Shown: positions 1 to 8,434, counted from the stretch's first letter. The stretch: 64,000 nt of DNA from Halalkalibacter alkaliphilus (GCF_023555415.1 NZ_JAKRYL010000016.1:57378-121377), one strand, 5' to 3'. Notes: generated by a model from the letters alone, not told the origin. Translations and numbers: made by a program.

Positions 1-592
1 CTTCAGGACCGCAAAAGTATACATGACTACCCACTTTTTGTTCTTTCATCAACTCAGTATTCATGCGCTGATCTTCACTTGAAAAATAGAAATGAACGTT
101 CTCTGAATAATGCTTCATTAAAAAATCATAAAAGGCACATAATTCTTTCGAACGAGCCGCATAATGAAGTTCAAACGATTTCCCTTTCCTTTTTAACTCA
201 GCCATCATGGTTAGAAATGGTGTAATTCCAATACCCGCAGCTATAAAGATATGATGCTTCGCTGCAAAACTGAGCATGAAATGATTTTTTGGAAAGCTAA
301 TGTGAAGTTCGTTTCCAACTTTCACATGATCATGCCAAAAGGTTGAACCACCTTTTGATTGTTCACTACGACGAATCGCAATGCTGTAACTATTTGTTAC
401 GAGCGGATCCGTCGTTAGTGAATAAGAACGCTCAATAACCTCTTTATCTTTCTGAATGATCGTTGTTATGTGTGAACCCCCACTAAATTTCGGTAGGGAG
501 TTCTCTTCAGTAGGAATCAAAGTGAATTTTTTAATAAATGGCGTTTCTTCTACAATTTCAGAAACCTCCACCTTAATTGCTTCCGTACTCAT
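1..592 (-). CDS. Ferredoxin-reductase subunit of amine N-demethylase (partial)
   Basis: The gene starts at an ATG at 590-592 behind an AAGGAGG ribosome site and runs off the left edge of the window, so only the N-terminal ~197 residues are visible. The translation shows the flavin-binding RSYSL motif, the NAD(P)-binding AAGIGITPF motif and YFCGPE near the edge, the layout of phthalate-dioxygenase-reductase/VanB-type reductases. In that family a C-terminal 2Fe-2S ferredoxin domain follows; it would lie outside the window. The stop of the DUF3445 heme subunit is only 20 nt upstream, so this is probably the electron-transfer subunit of the same dimethylamine monooxygenase, passing electrons from NAD(P)H to the heme. 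The reductase class is clear; the partner assignment rests on gene order. Confidence 0.82.
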   Translation of the reverse strand, partial: MSTEAIKVEVSEIVEETPFIKKFTLIPTEENSLPKFSGGSHITTIIQKDKEVIERSYSLTTDPLVTNSYSIAIRRSEQSKGGSTFWHDHVKVGNELHISFPKNHFMLSFAAKHHIFIAAGIGITPFLTMMAELKRKGKSFELHYAARSKELCAFYDFLMKHYSENVHFYFSSEDQRMNTELMKEQKVGSHVYFCGPE

Positions 593-612
593 GTGTGCCT
601 CCTTCCTAGCAA

Positions 613-1596
613 TTACAAAGCCGCATTCATTCTCTTCAAGTAATTCGTTATCAATTCTTTATATGTTGAAAAGCCCTTATACTCTGCCATGTATTCAGGT
701 AGATCAAGCAGTACCTTTTCAAATCGTTCTGACCATTCTTTGTTTTTCACTAACTCTTTCATTGAAATTAAGTCCGTATGAATGCTAAATAGAATTCCAT
801 TGCTTAGTGGCAATCTAGTAAGACGTTGATCTTCTACTCGCAAATGAACCATGTCTCCTACATTTTCAGGAGTGAGTTCAAATTTCTTCTTTCCCCATTC
901 ATCAAACGTTTCAGGAAAGGTTTCTAGTATGGGATCTAATGTAATCGTCCAATTGTATCTCGTAAATGGTCTCCCTACTTCCATTCGCAGCAGAAAGTTC
1001 CGAACTTTCGCAGCCAACCCACTCTCAGCAAAGTGGGGAACCGGTGAGTGAAATTCTAAGTAGGACATTCCCAAATCAAAGGCAATAGACCAGTTTGCAG
1101 GGAAACAGAGCTGTCCAGCATCCATGTAAAGATCTCCGTCTCGTTGTCCCAAATAAATTAAATCCTCCTGCACATGTCTCCCTATAAAGTCTAAAGGCTC
1201 ACATGCCAGACTTTTATCATCTCCTAAAATAAATGTTTCCTTCTCTTCTAATAAATGATTAAAAAACGTTATATGATCTCCTCTTTTTTTGAAGCTGAAA
1301 TAGTTCGGGTATACAGAAACGAGTTCATTCATTAGCAACTCTAGAATTTCCCACTGCGCTTCCATCGAATGCTGAAAGGATTGAAAAGCTAGACTTGGCC
1401 TCTCAAGTAAGAGCTTTCTCTTTTTTGAAATTTCTTCATGATAATCAGGGGTAATTTCAATAACCTTTCCCGCTGTTAATGCTCTTGCATTATTTGAATA
1501 TCGATAAGAATCTTCTTGAAATGGAAAAGGAAACCTTTCAATTAATGGTACTTGTGGAATCGTAGCTTCGATAGACCGTGCCGTTGATTCAGACAT
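613..1596 (-). CDS. Heme-dependent oxidative N-demethylase alpha subunit (DUF3445)
   Basis: The 327-residue protein has the size and character of the DUF3445/HODM alpha family, the heme-binding catalytic subunit of secondary-amine N-demethylases. Family-like stretches include PFPFQEDSYRYS near residue 25, LDFIGRHVQEDL near 137, DAGQLCFPANWS near 160 and FTRYNWTITLDP near 213. Known members oxidise dimethylamine to methylamine and formaldehyde using a ferredoxin-type reductase. GGGAGG precedes the ATG. It lies between a DmmA-like gene (gap 35 nt) and the reductase (gap 20 nt), matching the dimethylamine monooxygenase gene set. The family call is from recognition of the sequence; the substrate is inferred from neighbours and the N-methylglutamate genes at 10-16 kb. 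Confidence 0.85.
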   Translation of the reverse strand: MSESTARSIEATIPQVPLIERFPFPFQEDSYRYSNNARALTAGKVIEITPDYHEEISKKRKLLLERPSLAFQSFQHSMEAQWEILELLMNELVSVYPNYFSFKKRGDHITFFNHLLEEKETFILGDDKSLACEPLDFIGRHVQEDLIYLGQRDGDLYMDAGQLCFPANWSIAFDLGMSYLEFHSPVPHFAESGLAAKVRNFLLRMEVGRPFTRYNWTITLDPILETFPETFDEWGKKKFELTPENVGDMVHLRVEDQRLTRLPLSNGILFSIHTDLISMKELVKNKEWSERFEKVLLDLPEYMAEYKGFSTYKELITNYLKRMNAAL

Positions 1597-1631
1597 TTGT
1601 TTTTCCTCCCTACTTTTTAGTCAATTGATTG

Positions 1632-2168
1632 TTAAATAACTAGATAACCTAAATATGCATCTATTCGACTGGAGTAATGGTTCGAAACATTCAAAGTACT
1701 TTGACACTGTTCACACATGATTTCATTTATCTGCTCATACATGTGATTTAGCTTTGAGCACTTGATACAATAGACGTTTTTTTCCTTTTCACCATATCCG
1801 ATCCCATATAGATCTTCGTTCGTGAAACCTTGATTCAAGGCTGCCCTTTTTAGCTTATTAACCATTTTCCAGCTACCAAAGATGAAGAGCTTTGTTCCGA
1901 TCTTCTGATTAGCCAAAAGAATATTTATTTCATTTTTCCAAAACATCGTTATATACGTATTTGACTCTATTTCTTTCAACCTGTTTGTTACTAGATGTGA
2001 TAAGATGGGTTGTTTATTTGTAAATAACTGAAATGGAATGTTTTGTTCAATCGTTGCCTCCAGTAATTCAATTGAATCACTCATGTATTGTTCTTCTACA
2101 AATAGCAGAATTTTTTGACAGGGAGATAGCATATGAGTTACATCAATTGGATCTTTCACCTTATACAT
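1632..2168 (-). CDS. DmmA-like dimethylamine monooxygenase subunit
   Basis: This 178-residue protein has an N-terminal alpha/beta part and a C-terminal zinc-ribbon-like segment with cysteines at 134, 137, 152 and 155 (CIKC and CEQC), followed by VSNHYSSRIDAYLGY. That cysteine-plus-VSxHxS ending is what I associate with DmmA-family subunits of dimethylamine monooxygenase. It is the first gene of the minus-strand unit DmmA-like, DUF3445, reductase. Its likely role is a structural or electron-transfer subunit of a cytosolic complex converting dimethylamine to methylamine. The four cysteines suggest metal binding. The context strongly supports the family; the precise role is not visible from sequence. 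Confidence 0.72.
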   Translation of the reverse strand: MYKVKDPIDVTHMLSPCQKILLFVEEQYMSDSIELLEATIEQNIPFQLFTNKQPILSHLVTNRLKEIESNTYITMFWKNEINILLANQKIGTKLFIFGSWKMVNKLKRAALNQGFTNEDLYGIGYGEKEKNVYCIKCSKLNHMYEQINEIMCEQCQSTLNVSNHYSSRIDAYLGYLVI

Positions 2169-2308
2169 TTATAAACCACCCTTTCGTTTTTCTCTAAATC
2201 TATCTTAGACAGAAAACGACCAATTGTCCGCTCTTGTATTCTAAATAGTGGGATAACTTTATTTTTATCGTTATAAGATCTTCCATGTTGCGAAGAATAT
2301 AAACCTTT

Positions 2309-2863
2309 TCATTGACATTGAACCTCACTATGCAACATAGTTGTTACGAATCGGTCGACTGATTTTATCAAGCGCGTTTTAGTTACGCTAGCAATCTCCG
2401 TTTCACCTTCTTCATTTAGAGAAACCTGTACATTCTGAACGAATACACCCTTTTCAATATGTGTTGCCCCTAATACAGAAAGAATTGGTTTAAGAGAATA
2501 TTCTAACATTAATAGATGTGATCGGGTCCCCCCTATAGCAAGAGGAAGGATTCCCTTATCCTTCAACCCGTTTTCCGGTAATAAGTCAAGAAAAGTCTTT
2601 AATACACCACTAAAGGATGCCTTATAAATAGGCGTACCTATAACAATAGCTTCGGCTTCTTCAATAAGCATATTCGCTTCTTTTATTGCGGGAGCATCCC
2701 ATTTCGCATGTAATAGTTCCTCGGAGGGTAACTCGCATACTTGTACGACAGACACCTCCATTTCAGCTTTTTCTAGTAACTGCTTCGTATACTTTAACAA
2801 ACTATTCAATCTCGAAAACGAGGTTGGACTTCCAGAAATAATAACGATTTTATTCACTTTCAT
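2309..2863 (-). CDS. NADPH-dependent FMN reductase (SsuE-like)
   Basis: The flavodoxin-like fold is shown by VIISGSPTSFSRLN at the N terminus (phosphate-binding loop), GTPIYKASFSG near the middle and LPLAIGGT. These are hallmarks of the SsuE/MsuE FMN reductases, which supply reduced FMN to two-component monooxygenases. The open frame extends to 2962, but GGGGAG sits just before the ATG at 2861-2863, which gives a normal 184-residue enzyme starting MKVNKI; the extra 33 residues upstream look non-coding. It is divergent from the cupin gene. It could feed the acyl-CoA-dehydrogenase-like monooxygenase at 4.7 kb, or serve the dimethylamine cluster, which it immediately precedes (140 nt gap to the DmmA-like gene). 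Confidence 0.85.
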   Translation of the reverse strand: MKVNKIVIISGSPTSFSRLNSLLKYTKQLLEKAEMEVSVVQVCELPSEELLHAKWDAPAIKEANMLIEEAEAIVIGTPIYKASFSGVLKTFLDLLPENGLKDKGILPLAIGGTRSHLLMLEYSLKPILSVLGATHIEKGVFVQNVQVSLNEEGETEIASVTKTRLIKSVDRFVTTMLHSEVQCQ

Positions 2864-3140
2864 CTCTCCCCTTCTATTTGCTAGATTTAGCATGACAAAA
2901 TGGAAATCCATTGCCCATTTCATTTTCACAGCATTTGAGAAAGATGTATTAATATTAGACATATTTTCTACGTACTTTTATTTGATTTAGATCTTCTATC
3001 AAATAAATTTTTTACTAGAATGAGATAAATCCTCACAGAAAAACACTGCCTTATCCCAATATTTGTTATTTCTTAATTTATTAATGTTTTTATTCATGCA
3101 AAAATAAAGGTGTAACAAAATAATCTATGAGGTGATGTAC

Positions 3141-3554
3141 ATGAGTGAACAAACTTTTGCAAAAGTGGATTACACCTATTTAAGCCAAGAACCAGGAATT
3201 CAATTGATTAAAGCTGGGACGTACGCCCAAAAAGAATTAAATGAAGTATTAGGGATTCCCGGATTAAAAAGTCAAATCATTGATGTGCCAATTTGCTCAA
3301 AGGAAAACGCCCTTTCTATGGGTTACTTTTCTATGCAACCTTCTGAGGACTTTCTCTTTACCTATACATACCTTGAGGTTAAGGTAGTCCTAAACGGTCA
3401 AATCATTGTATCAGATGATAAGGGAGTCAAATATGTTGCGGAAGCAGGAGATGTCTTAATTTTCACACCAGATACGGATGTGACGTTCCATAAAGAGAGC
3501 AATGGAAATGCAATTTATACTGGCCACCGTCTGCCAGAGCCAGATTTCATGTGA
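3141..3554 (+). CDS. Small cupin, EutQ/DUF861-like
   Basis: A 137-residue single-domain cupin: the second half carries the beta-barrel pattern LEVKVVLNGQIIVSDD, then EAGDVLIFTPDTDVTFH, resembling EutQ-type and DUF861 cupins. Classical cupin metal histidines are not evident. GAGGTGAT precedes the ATG at 3141, so I prefer this over the GTG at 3132. It is one of few plus-strand genes, monocistronic, and closed by a strong terminator at 3601. It faces the FMN reductase across a 277-bp divergent promoter region. Function cannot be assigned; a role in handling a nitrogenous metabolite is only suggested by the neighbourhood. Confidence 0.7.
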   Translation: MSEQTFAKVDYTYLSQEPGIQLIKAGTYAQKELNEVLGIPGLKSQIIDVPICSKENALSMGYFSMQPSEDFLFTYTYLEVKVVLNGQIIVSDDKGVKYVAEAGDVLIFTPDTDVTFHKESNGNAIYTGHRLPEPDFM

Positions 3555-3600
3555 TGTTTTAAGGTAACCATAATGATTTAGTGACTCCGCTTAATGTATT

Positions 3601-3650
3601 CGAGGTTGTCCAAAAGGCCATACCTTTATGGACAACCTCGATGTTTTTTT
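3601..3650 (+). terminator. Intrinsic terminator of cupin gene
   Basis: An 11-bp perfect stem (CGAGGTTGTCC pairing with GGACAACCTCG) with an 18-nt loop is followed by a run of eight T. It ends the cupin transcript. Confidence 0.88.
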
Positions 3651-3663
3651 TAGAATAACCCAA

Positions 3664-3697
3664 AAAGATCTTTCAAGTTTGAAAGATCTTTTCTTTT
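3664..3697. terminator. Bidirectional intrinsic terminator
   Basis: AAAGATCTTTC pairs with GAAAGATCTTT around a 6-nt loop. T-rich tails are present on the plus strand (TTCTTTTT), and A residues on the left give a T tail on the minus strand. It lies just after the stop of the minus-strand RibF-like gene at 3712 and probably serves it. Confidence 0.8.
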
Positions 3698-3711
3698 TCA
3701 GGCAAGCCATT

Positions 3712-4557
3712 TTATTCGTTGCTCACTGAGAGTAACTCTTTTCGACTAAGGAATTGAATAGTAATGCTTGTAGGCAAGACTACATAATTTTTCATAAACA
3801 ACCAAACGGTTCCGTGACTCCGGTTATGATTCGGAACGATCATAGTTCCAGATATGTTCGTTTCGTTCAAGTTTACACTTACTTTATATGTGCCCGGCAA
3901 AGGCAGAAATACATCTTGATCCATATTTACATTGAGCTTTAGTTTATTTTGTTTTTTCTGGTAGGCAGATATATTAGCTACGACCTTATAGTACTCACCT
4001 AAAAAAGATGGAATACAATTGACCTCACCTTTCATCAATAATTGTCGAATGTATGTTGAGCTTATTTTATGATTATTTTCTTCCATTTTATTTACTGTTG
4101 TAATTTCAAACTCTCCTTTGCTATCAAGAACAAGTTGTTGCATATCCCCTTTTCCCCGATATCCATAGGAAAAATCAAACCCGGCTACCGCATGTTTACA
4201 GTTTGTTCCTTTTACGTAATCATCGACGAAGTCAGAATGAGATAATCTCGCAAACTCCTTATCAAAATGAATTATATATAATTTTGATACGCCAATGTGC
4301 TCGAATATTTGTTGTTTCTTAGGCATAGGCGTCAAATATTTCGTAATGACGTTAGAAGATTGAATAACTGTGCTAGGATGCGGATAAAAAGTCATAACGG
4401 CAAATTCTAATCCTGCCTTTACGGCAAGATGTTTCGTCGTTTCTAGGATTTTTTGATGCCCTATATGCACTCCATCAAAGAAACCTAGTGCTAATGCACA
4501 ACCCTTTCCTTCGGTAAAAGCTGGTTTGTCTGGATATTTGATATGTACAATTTCCAA
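3712..4557 (-). CDS. RibF-like FAD synthetase with degenerate kinase domain
   Basis: The N-terminal half has the FAD synthetase nucleotidyltransferase signature: ALGFFDGVHIGHQKIL with its HIGH motif, then MTFYPHP, and IRQLLMKGEV closing the domain. The C-terminal ~110 residues sit where RibF carries riboflavin kinase, but I cannot find its usual GxxxP/T-N and glutamate motifs, so kinase activity is doubtful. The frame is open to 4662, yet AGAGAGGTG precedes the TTG at 4555-4557, giving a normal ~281-residue start (LEIVHIKYPD). It is downstream of an acyl-CoA-dehydrogenase-fold flavoprotein, which suggests a dedicated, non-housekeeping flavin supply converting FMN to FAD. A housekeeping ribF would be elsewhere. 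Confidence 0.8.
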   Translation of the reverse strand: MEIVHIKYPDKPAFTEGKGCALALGFFDGVHIGHQKILETTKHLAVKAGLEFAVMTFYPHPSTVIQSSNVITKYLTPMPKKQQIFEHIGVSKLYIIHFDKEFARLSHSDFVDDYVKGTNCKHAVAGFDFSYGYRGKGDMQQLVLDSKGEFEITTVNKMEENNHKISSTYIRQLLMKGEVNCIPSFLGEYYKVVANISAYQKKQNKLKLNVNMDQDVFLPLPGTYKVSVNLNETNISGTMIVPNHNRSHGTVWLFMKNYVVLPTSITIQFLSRKELLSVSNE

Positions 4558-4571
4558 GACAACAACACCTC

Positions 4572-4630
4572 TCTTTTTTTTCAAAAAATAGAGAATAAAT
4601 GCCGCTAGGAGTTTCCTTATTAAACTCCTA
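4572..4630 (-). promoter_or_regulatory. Leader hairpin ahead of RibF-like gene
   Basis: TAGGAGTTT and AAACTCCTA (4606-4614 and 4622-4630) form a 9-bp stem with a 7-nt loop, followed on the minus strand by a T-rich stretch down to about 4572. It may terminate part of the transcript coming from the upstream acyl-CoA-dehydrogenase-like gene, lowering RibF output. No FMN riboswitch consensus is visible. Confidence 0.45.
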
Positions 4631-4676
4631 ACGAACCATTTACCTCCTTGCGAGAAGCCCATTTTAGTAATTGAAA

Positions 4677-5903
4677 TTATTCAAACCATGGAACTTCAAT
4701 CAATGTACGTCCGATCCATTCTCTTAATATCTCATTCGTTGGCCCCATTAACGCACCAGCCCGACCATCTCGCAAATACTTCTCCACTTGACCTGTTAAA
4801 TAGCCTCTTCCACCAGAAACTTGCAATGCTTGGTTCGTAACTTGAATGACCATATCAGCCGAATGAGTTTTTAATTCCCATAATGGGTAAAGACAATCTG
4901 ATAGATCCTTTCCATTTGCTTTACAGTTGTCTAACGCTTCAGCCACTCGAATTAACATGTTTCTTGCACTATCTATCGAGATCTGAGCTTTTGCTAATTC
5001 GTGGCGAATAACTTGATAGCCAGTAACCGAAGAACCTGTGTCTGCATGTACTTTCTTTTTCGCACCGTCAATCGCTGCATTTAACGCGCCTTGTGCAACA
5101 CCGATCCAACAAGCCGATGTCCCTAGTAAAAACAATGGATCTACGACGTTATCATTATAGTAATTCATTCCCCCCTCATCCCCAACTAGGTTCTCGCTAG
5201 GGACAAATACATTCTCAAATTTCATCGGACCGCTAGAATTTCCTCGTAGTCCCATGGCCGAAAACGGATAATGTGTTACTCCTTCTGTTCCATTTTCAAC
5301 AAGTAAAAACATTAGTTTATCTTCTTTCGTACTCTCTGGATAATTAGTACATACAATATACCAATCTGCTTCACCTGCACTTGTTACAAACGATTTATCT
5401 GCATTTAGAAGATAGCCATTTCCATAACGCGGTGCACTACTCACTAAATTCCAAAAATGCCCCCCTGTAGCTGGTTCACTAAATGCAAGCCCCCCCACAT
5501 CTCCTCTTAACACGCCAGGGACCAATCGATTTTTCTGTTCTTCACTTCCTGCAGAAAAAAGCACATGAACTGCAGCTGTATGCATCACCCAGCACATCGT
5601 TGATGATGCACAATATTGGGCAAAACTTTCTGCCAAAACGGCAAATCCTTTAAAGCCTCTTTCTAGTCCTCCATATTCGATAGGTAACGTAACAGCACCA
5701 AATCCGGCTTCTGCCATTGCTTTAAGACTCTCACGTGGATAGATGCTGTTTTGGTCTGAATTCGAGGAGCCTGCTAGCAAGACTGATTTTCCTAATTCGT
5801 GAGCTTGTTCTTTTAATTCTTGAAATCCATCTGGACAAGTCCACCAGCTCGGGATCTTCATAATTCCTTCATCGACGACTAATTGATTGGACATATTCTC
5901 CAC
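4677..5903 (-). CDS. Acyl-CoA-dehydrogenase-fold flavoprotein, probable monooxygenase
   Basis: The 408 residues follow the acyl-CoA dehydrogenase layout: an N-terminal helical part, LPIEYGG near residue 72, the flavin-contacting GGLAFSEPATGG near 137 and DKSFVTSAGEADW near 168, then a C-terminal helical domain with LQVSGGRGYL and GPTNEILREWIG. Where true dehydrogenases carry the catalytic Glu (YEGT), this protein has MGPT, so alpha-proton abstraction from an acyl-CoA is unlikely. The same loss is seen in flavin-dependent monooxygenases of this fold (DszC, HsaA types), which need a partner reductase such as the SsuE-like protein at 2.3 kb. It starts 17 nt after the stop of the unknown gene at 5921, so the two are co-transcribed. 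Substrate unknown. Confidence 0.82.
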   Translation of the reverse strand: MENMSNQLVVDEGIMKIPSWWTCPDGFQELKEQAHELGKSVLLAGSSNSDQNSIYPRESLKAMAEAGFGAVTLPIEYGGLERGFKGFAVLAESFAQYCASSTMCWVMHTAAVHVLFSAGSEEQKNRLVPGVLRGDVGGLAFSEPATGGHFWNLVSSAPRYGNGYLLNADKSFVTSAGEADWYIVCTNYPESTKEDKLMFLLVENGTEGVTHYPFSAMGLRGNSSGPMKFENVFVPSENLVGDEGGMNYYNDNVVDPLFLLGTSACWIGVAQGALNAAIDGAKKKVHADTGSSVTGYQVIRHELAKAQISIDSARNMLIRVAEALDNCKANGKDLSDCLYPLWELKTHSADMVIQVTNQALQVSGGRGYLTGQVEKYLRDGRAGALMGPTNEILREWIGRTLIEVPWFE

Positions 5904-5920
5904 TTCCTTTATATAATTTT

Positions 5921-6652
5921 TTAACTTAAAGAGATATATTGTTTTGTCAATGCACTTACTTTCGTAGAAGGGGTTAACATATGAATAGCTTCTTGAAAGG
6001 TGGTTGTACGATAAGTCTCTTTTACAGCTCCACCTTCCTTTAATTGTTGCCTTTTTTGTAGTAACTCATCTTTTATGTCTAAAGATACATCTGATTCTAT
6101 TAACGACTTAAGTACATATTTCTCTGCCATCTCACAGCTAGTAATGTTAATGTTGGCACCTTTCACTCTGCCTGAACTGGAATAGACATAGGCTGAGATG
6201 ATTCTATTTTTTGCGCTAGTCATCGTTTCAGGTAAAAAAACAGGATTCACACAAAGGGGCATCTCTTCGACTAGCAATCGAGTAATTCCTCTGTCATTCA
6301 CCGCTTGGAGAATTTGTTCAGGTTCGTCTTCTACAACAACCTCTTTATGAGGCGGCCAAATGTCTAACCAATAGTGGTTCATTTGTTTTTGTCCTACATG
6401 AAAAACAAACATGTCAGGATAGATTCTTATTTGTCCTACCCCATTTTCTAGCTGTGGTCGAAAAAAATCATAAAACCGAGTGATCGTCGATAAAAGAAAA
6501 GCACTAGCTCCGATGGCTCCACCAGGCTGTCGAACAATGATTCCAATTCTATCAAATTGATTAAAATGTGGAACAATATCCTCCAATTGGGCTACTTGAT
6601 GTTTTAGTTTAATTTTGAAATCACTAGACTTTAAATCTTTCGTCGTATGCAT
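5921..6652 (-). CDS. Unknown protein co-transcribed with flavin monooxygenase
   Basis: I do not recognise this 243-residue protein. It is soluble, with no signal peptide or membrane segment. Visible features are RIGIIVRQPGGAIGASAF near residue 40, a Trp/Tyr-rich HYWLDIWPPHKEVV segment near 120, and a charged C-terminal helix with DELLQKRQQL. GGAG lies 8 nt before the ATG at 6650-6652; the earlier ATG at 6665-6667 would place that site inside the coding region. It is the first gene of the unit unknown, acyl-CoA-dehydrogenase-like protein, RibF-like, so it may be a partner or regulator of the flavoprotein. No function is proposed. Confidence 0.65.
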   Translation of the reverse strand: MHTTKDLKSSDFKIKLKHQVAQLEDIVPHFNQFDRIGIIVRQPGGAIGASAFLLSTITRFYDFFRPQLENGVGQIRIYPDMFVFHVGQKQMNHYWLDIWPPHKEVVVEDEPEQILQAVNDRGITRLLVEEMPLCVNPVFLPETMTSAKNRIISAYVYSSSGRVKGANINITSCEMAEKYVLKSLIESDVSLDIKDELLQKRQQLKEGGAVKETYRTTTFQEAIHMLTPSTKVSALTKQYISLS

Positions 6653-6885
6653 GGTCAACCGCTCCATTTCCTTATTTGCAAGATTCCTTCATACCTCTTG
6701 CACCTTGAAGATTCTTAAACAGAATCCCATTTCTTACAGATCGATCATCACTCCACCCCTTCCTTTACAATCTAAACTTCTTATTTACATCATTACAAAG
6801 TTTTTCATATGAAACAAACAAAATTAACCAAATATTGGGAAAGTACGGATAAGTTTGTCACTAATTCTCACCTAACAACTTTTCT

Positions 6886-6918
6886 ACGAAAAAAGAAAGT
6901 TCGTCTTTTAGACGAACC
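6886..6918 (-). terminator. Intrinsic terminator of SMR gene
   Basis: On the minus strand GTTCGTC, a TAAAA loop and GACGAAC form a 7-bp stem followed by TTTCTTTTTT, 6 nt after the SMR stop codon. Confidence 0.88.
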
Positions 6919-6923
6919 CCCTC

Positions 6924-7289
6924 TTACATTACAGATTGACTCACTTCCTCTAATTCCTTCTGTGCAGATGGCGCTGATGCAGTTAAATTTAATAAAAGAA
7001 TACCAGCAATAATGAGCAAAATACCAGCTAATCCAGTTACATTCAATTTTTCCTTATATAACAATACTCCAATAAGTGTTACTCCCGCTGTCCCAACACC
7101 CGCCCAGGTAGCATAAGCAATATTTAAAGGAATGGTCTTAAACGACAAAGCTAGAAAATACAATGCACCCCCAAAACCGATTACACCCCCAACCGCAGGA
7201 AGGAGCTTCGTAAAACCTTGAGATGCTTTAAGCATAGTCGTGCCGATTATCTCTGATAGAATACCGATTGCTAAATAAATGTAAGCCAT
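6924..7289 (-). CDS. Small multidrug resistance (SMR/EmrE-type) transporter
   Basis: A 121-residue, four-helix membrane protein with the SMR hallmarks: a membrane-embedded Glu in LAIGILSEIIGTT (first helix), the AYATWAGVG motif in helix 3 and a short polar tail. SMR proteins work as dimers exchanging protons for quaternary ammonium or other cationic amines. It begins 40 nt after the IclR-type regulator gene and ends at a strong terminator, so it forms a two-gene unit with it. Since the surrounding region handles methylated amines, export or uptake of a methylated cation is a reasonable inference, but specificity cannot be read from the sequence. Confidence 0.88.
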   Translation of the reverse strand: MAYIYLAIGILSEIIGTTMLKASQGFTKLLPAVGGVIGFGGALYFLALSFKTIPLNIAYATWAGVGTAGVTLIGVLLYKEKLNVTGLAGILLIIAGILLLNLTASAPSAQKELEEVSQSVM

Positions 7290-7329
7290 TTGTCACTACC
7301 CTTCACTTTTGTTTTCATTTTTCTATTAA

Positions 7330-8082
7330 TCACACACGAGTAAACCATCCAAGCTCTTCAGAGATTTCACAAGCTGATTTTGTTGTTAATTTGATGATCT
7401 CGTTTAAACGTGTTCCTACAAACCTACCTTCTGGACCGGCAACACTGATCGAACCAACAACTTCATCCTCCCAAGAAAAAATCGGTGCAGCAATACTGAC
7501 GGTTCCCTCTGTCGTCTCCCCATATGAGATCGCAAATCCTTGTTCTTTGATGATGGTTAGTTGCTCTTTTAATTCCTCCACATTAGGGATATACCCTTTT
7601 GTAACTAACTCTTCAATTATTTGATTTTGGGACACTGGTTTTAGGAAAGCCAATATTACTTTTTTCGAAGCAGCAACACATAAAGGTCTTCTCATCCCAA
7701 TAGGCTCAACAATTTTTAACAAATGTGGTGAATCAATGCAATCAATAAAAATCCCATCACAGCCCTCTTGAACCGTTAAGTACACACTTTCCTTTGTATC
7801 AGATGACAATTGTTCCATAATCGGCAATGCAGTGTTACGGACAGAAAGATTATCTCTAATTGATAATCCTAGCTCCATTAACGAAAGGCCTAACTTATAC
7901 CTTTTATTTTGGTTGTCCCTATAAACGAAACCATATTCTGATAAGCAGCTAAGGATTCTGTGAACCGTTTGTATAGGGATATTTAATTCCCTGCTAATTT
8001 CAGTAACGCTCCATTCTACTTTTTCTTCAGAAGGCTTGATCTTGTTTAAAATAACGATAGATTTACGAATGACCTCAGACAT
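7330..8082 (-). CDS. IclR-family transcriptional regulator (copy 1)
   Basis: The N-terminal winged helix-turn-helix (WSVTEISRELNIPIQTVHRILSC, residues ~22-45) is followed by the IclR effector domain with IREP-like MRRPLCVAASKKVILAF and the C-terminal GTVSIAAPIFS and GSISVAGPEGRF motifs. GGAGGG is 8 nt before the ATG at 8080-8082, which I prefer over the TTG at 8088. A paralog at 16.35 kb is very similar along the whole length, including the identical stretches IRDNLSVRNTALPIME and GETTEGTVS. The two flank the ammonium-transporter and N-methylglutamate genes, so they probably sense a related small acid and control these operons. It is co-transcribed with the SMR gene. Confidence 0.9.
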   Translation of the reverse strand: MSEVIRKSIVILNKIKPSEEKVEWSVTEISRELNIPIQTVHRILSCLSEYGFVYRDNQNKRYKLGLSLMELGLSIRDNLSVRNTALPIMEQLSSDTKESVYLTVQEGCDGIFIDCIDSPHLLKIVEPIGMRRPLCVAASKKVILAFLKPVSQNQIIEELVTKGYIPNVEELKEQLTIIKEQGFAISYGETTEGTVSIAAPIFSWEDEVVGSISVAGPEGRFVGTRLNEIIKLTTKSACEISEELGWFTRV

Positions 8083-8434
8083 TGGCAACGCCCTCCTAAT
8101 GAATCATTAGATTGTTCATTCCTTGCATTAACACAAAAAAGTAGAAAGGTTGATTTTCCGTTAGAATCGGTGTTTATTTAGACTAGAATGGTAGCTCTGA
8201 TTTAACATGGATTCCCACCTTTCATATTCAAAAATATATTTTAATATTCCCATAATTAAATCCCAAGAAAAACACGTATGTTTTATATAATGAGAAAACT
8301 AGCTATTTATAGCGTAGATAATCTACTTAAAGAACAGAAACCCTATTGCATAAATTGTCTTGGTATAGCAAACCCCCGTAACCTGATGATTACGGGGGTT
8401 ATCATTGATCTTTTTTCACTTCTAGGAAGATTTC
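8083..8434. other. Intergenic region with one terminator
   Basis: This 350-bp AT-rich stretch holds the promoter region of the IclR/SMR unit and the terminator at 8371-8400. I see no coding sequence in it. Confidence 0.6.
8371..8400. terminator. Hairpin terminator after amt region
   Basis: AACCCCCGTAA and TTACGGGGGTT form an 11-bp perfect stem with an 8-nt loop. It lies 35 nt beyond the stop of the amt remnant and would end the glnK-amt transcript; the T tail is short on both strands. Confidence 0.72.

Noticed and set aside
4557..4662. FMN riboswitch or N-terminal extension of the RibF-like gene
   Set aside because: No conserved riboswitch core is visible; the in-frame extension lacks a ribosome site while AGAGAGGTG precedes the TTG at 4557. 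Only a hairpin was kept.
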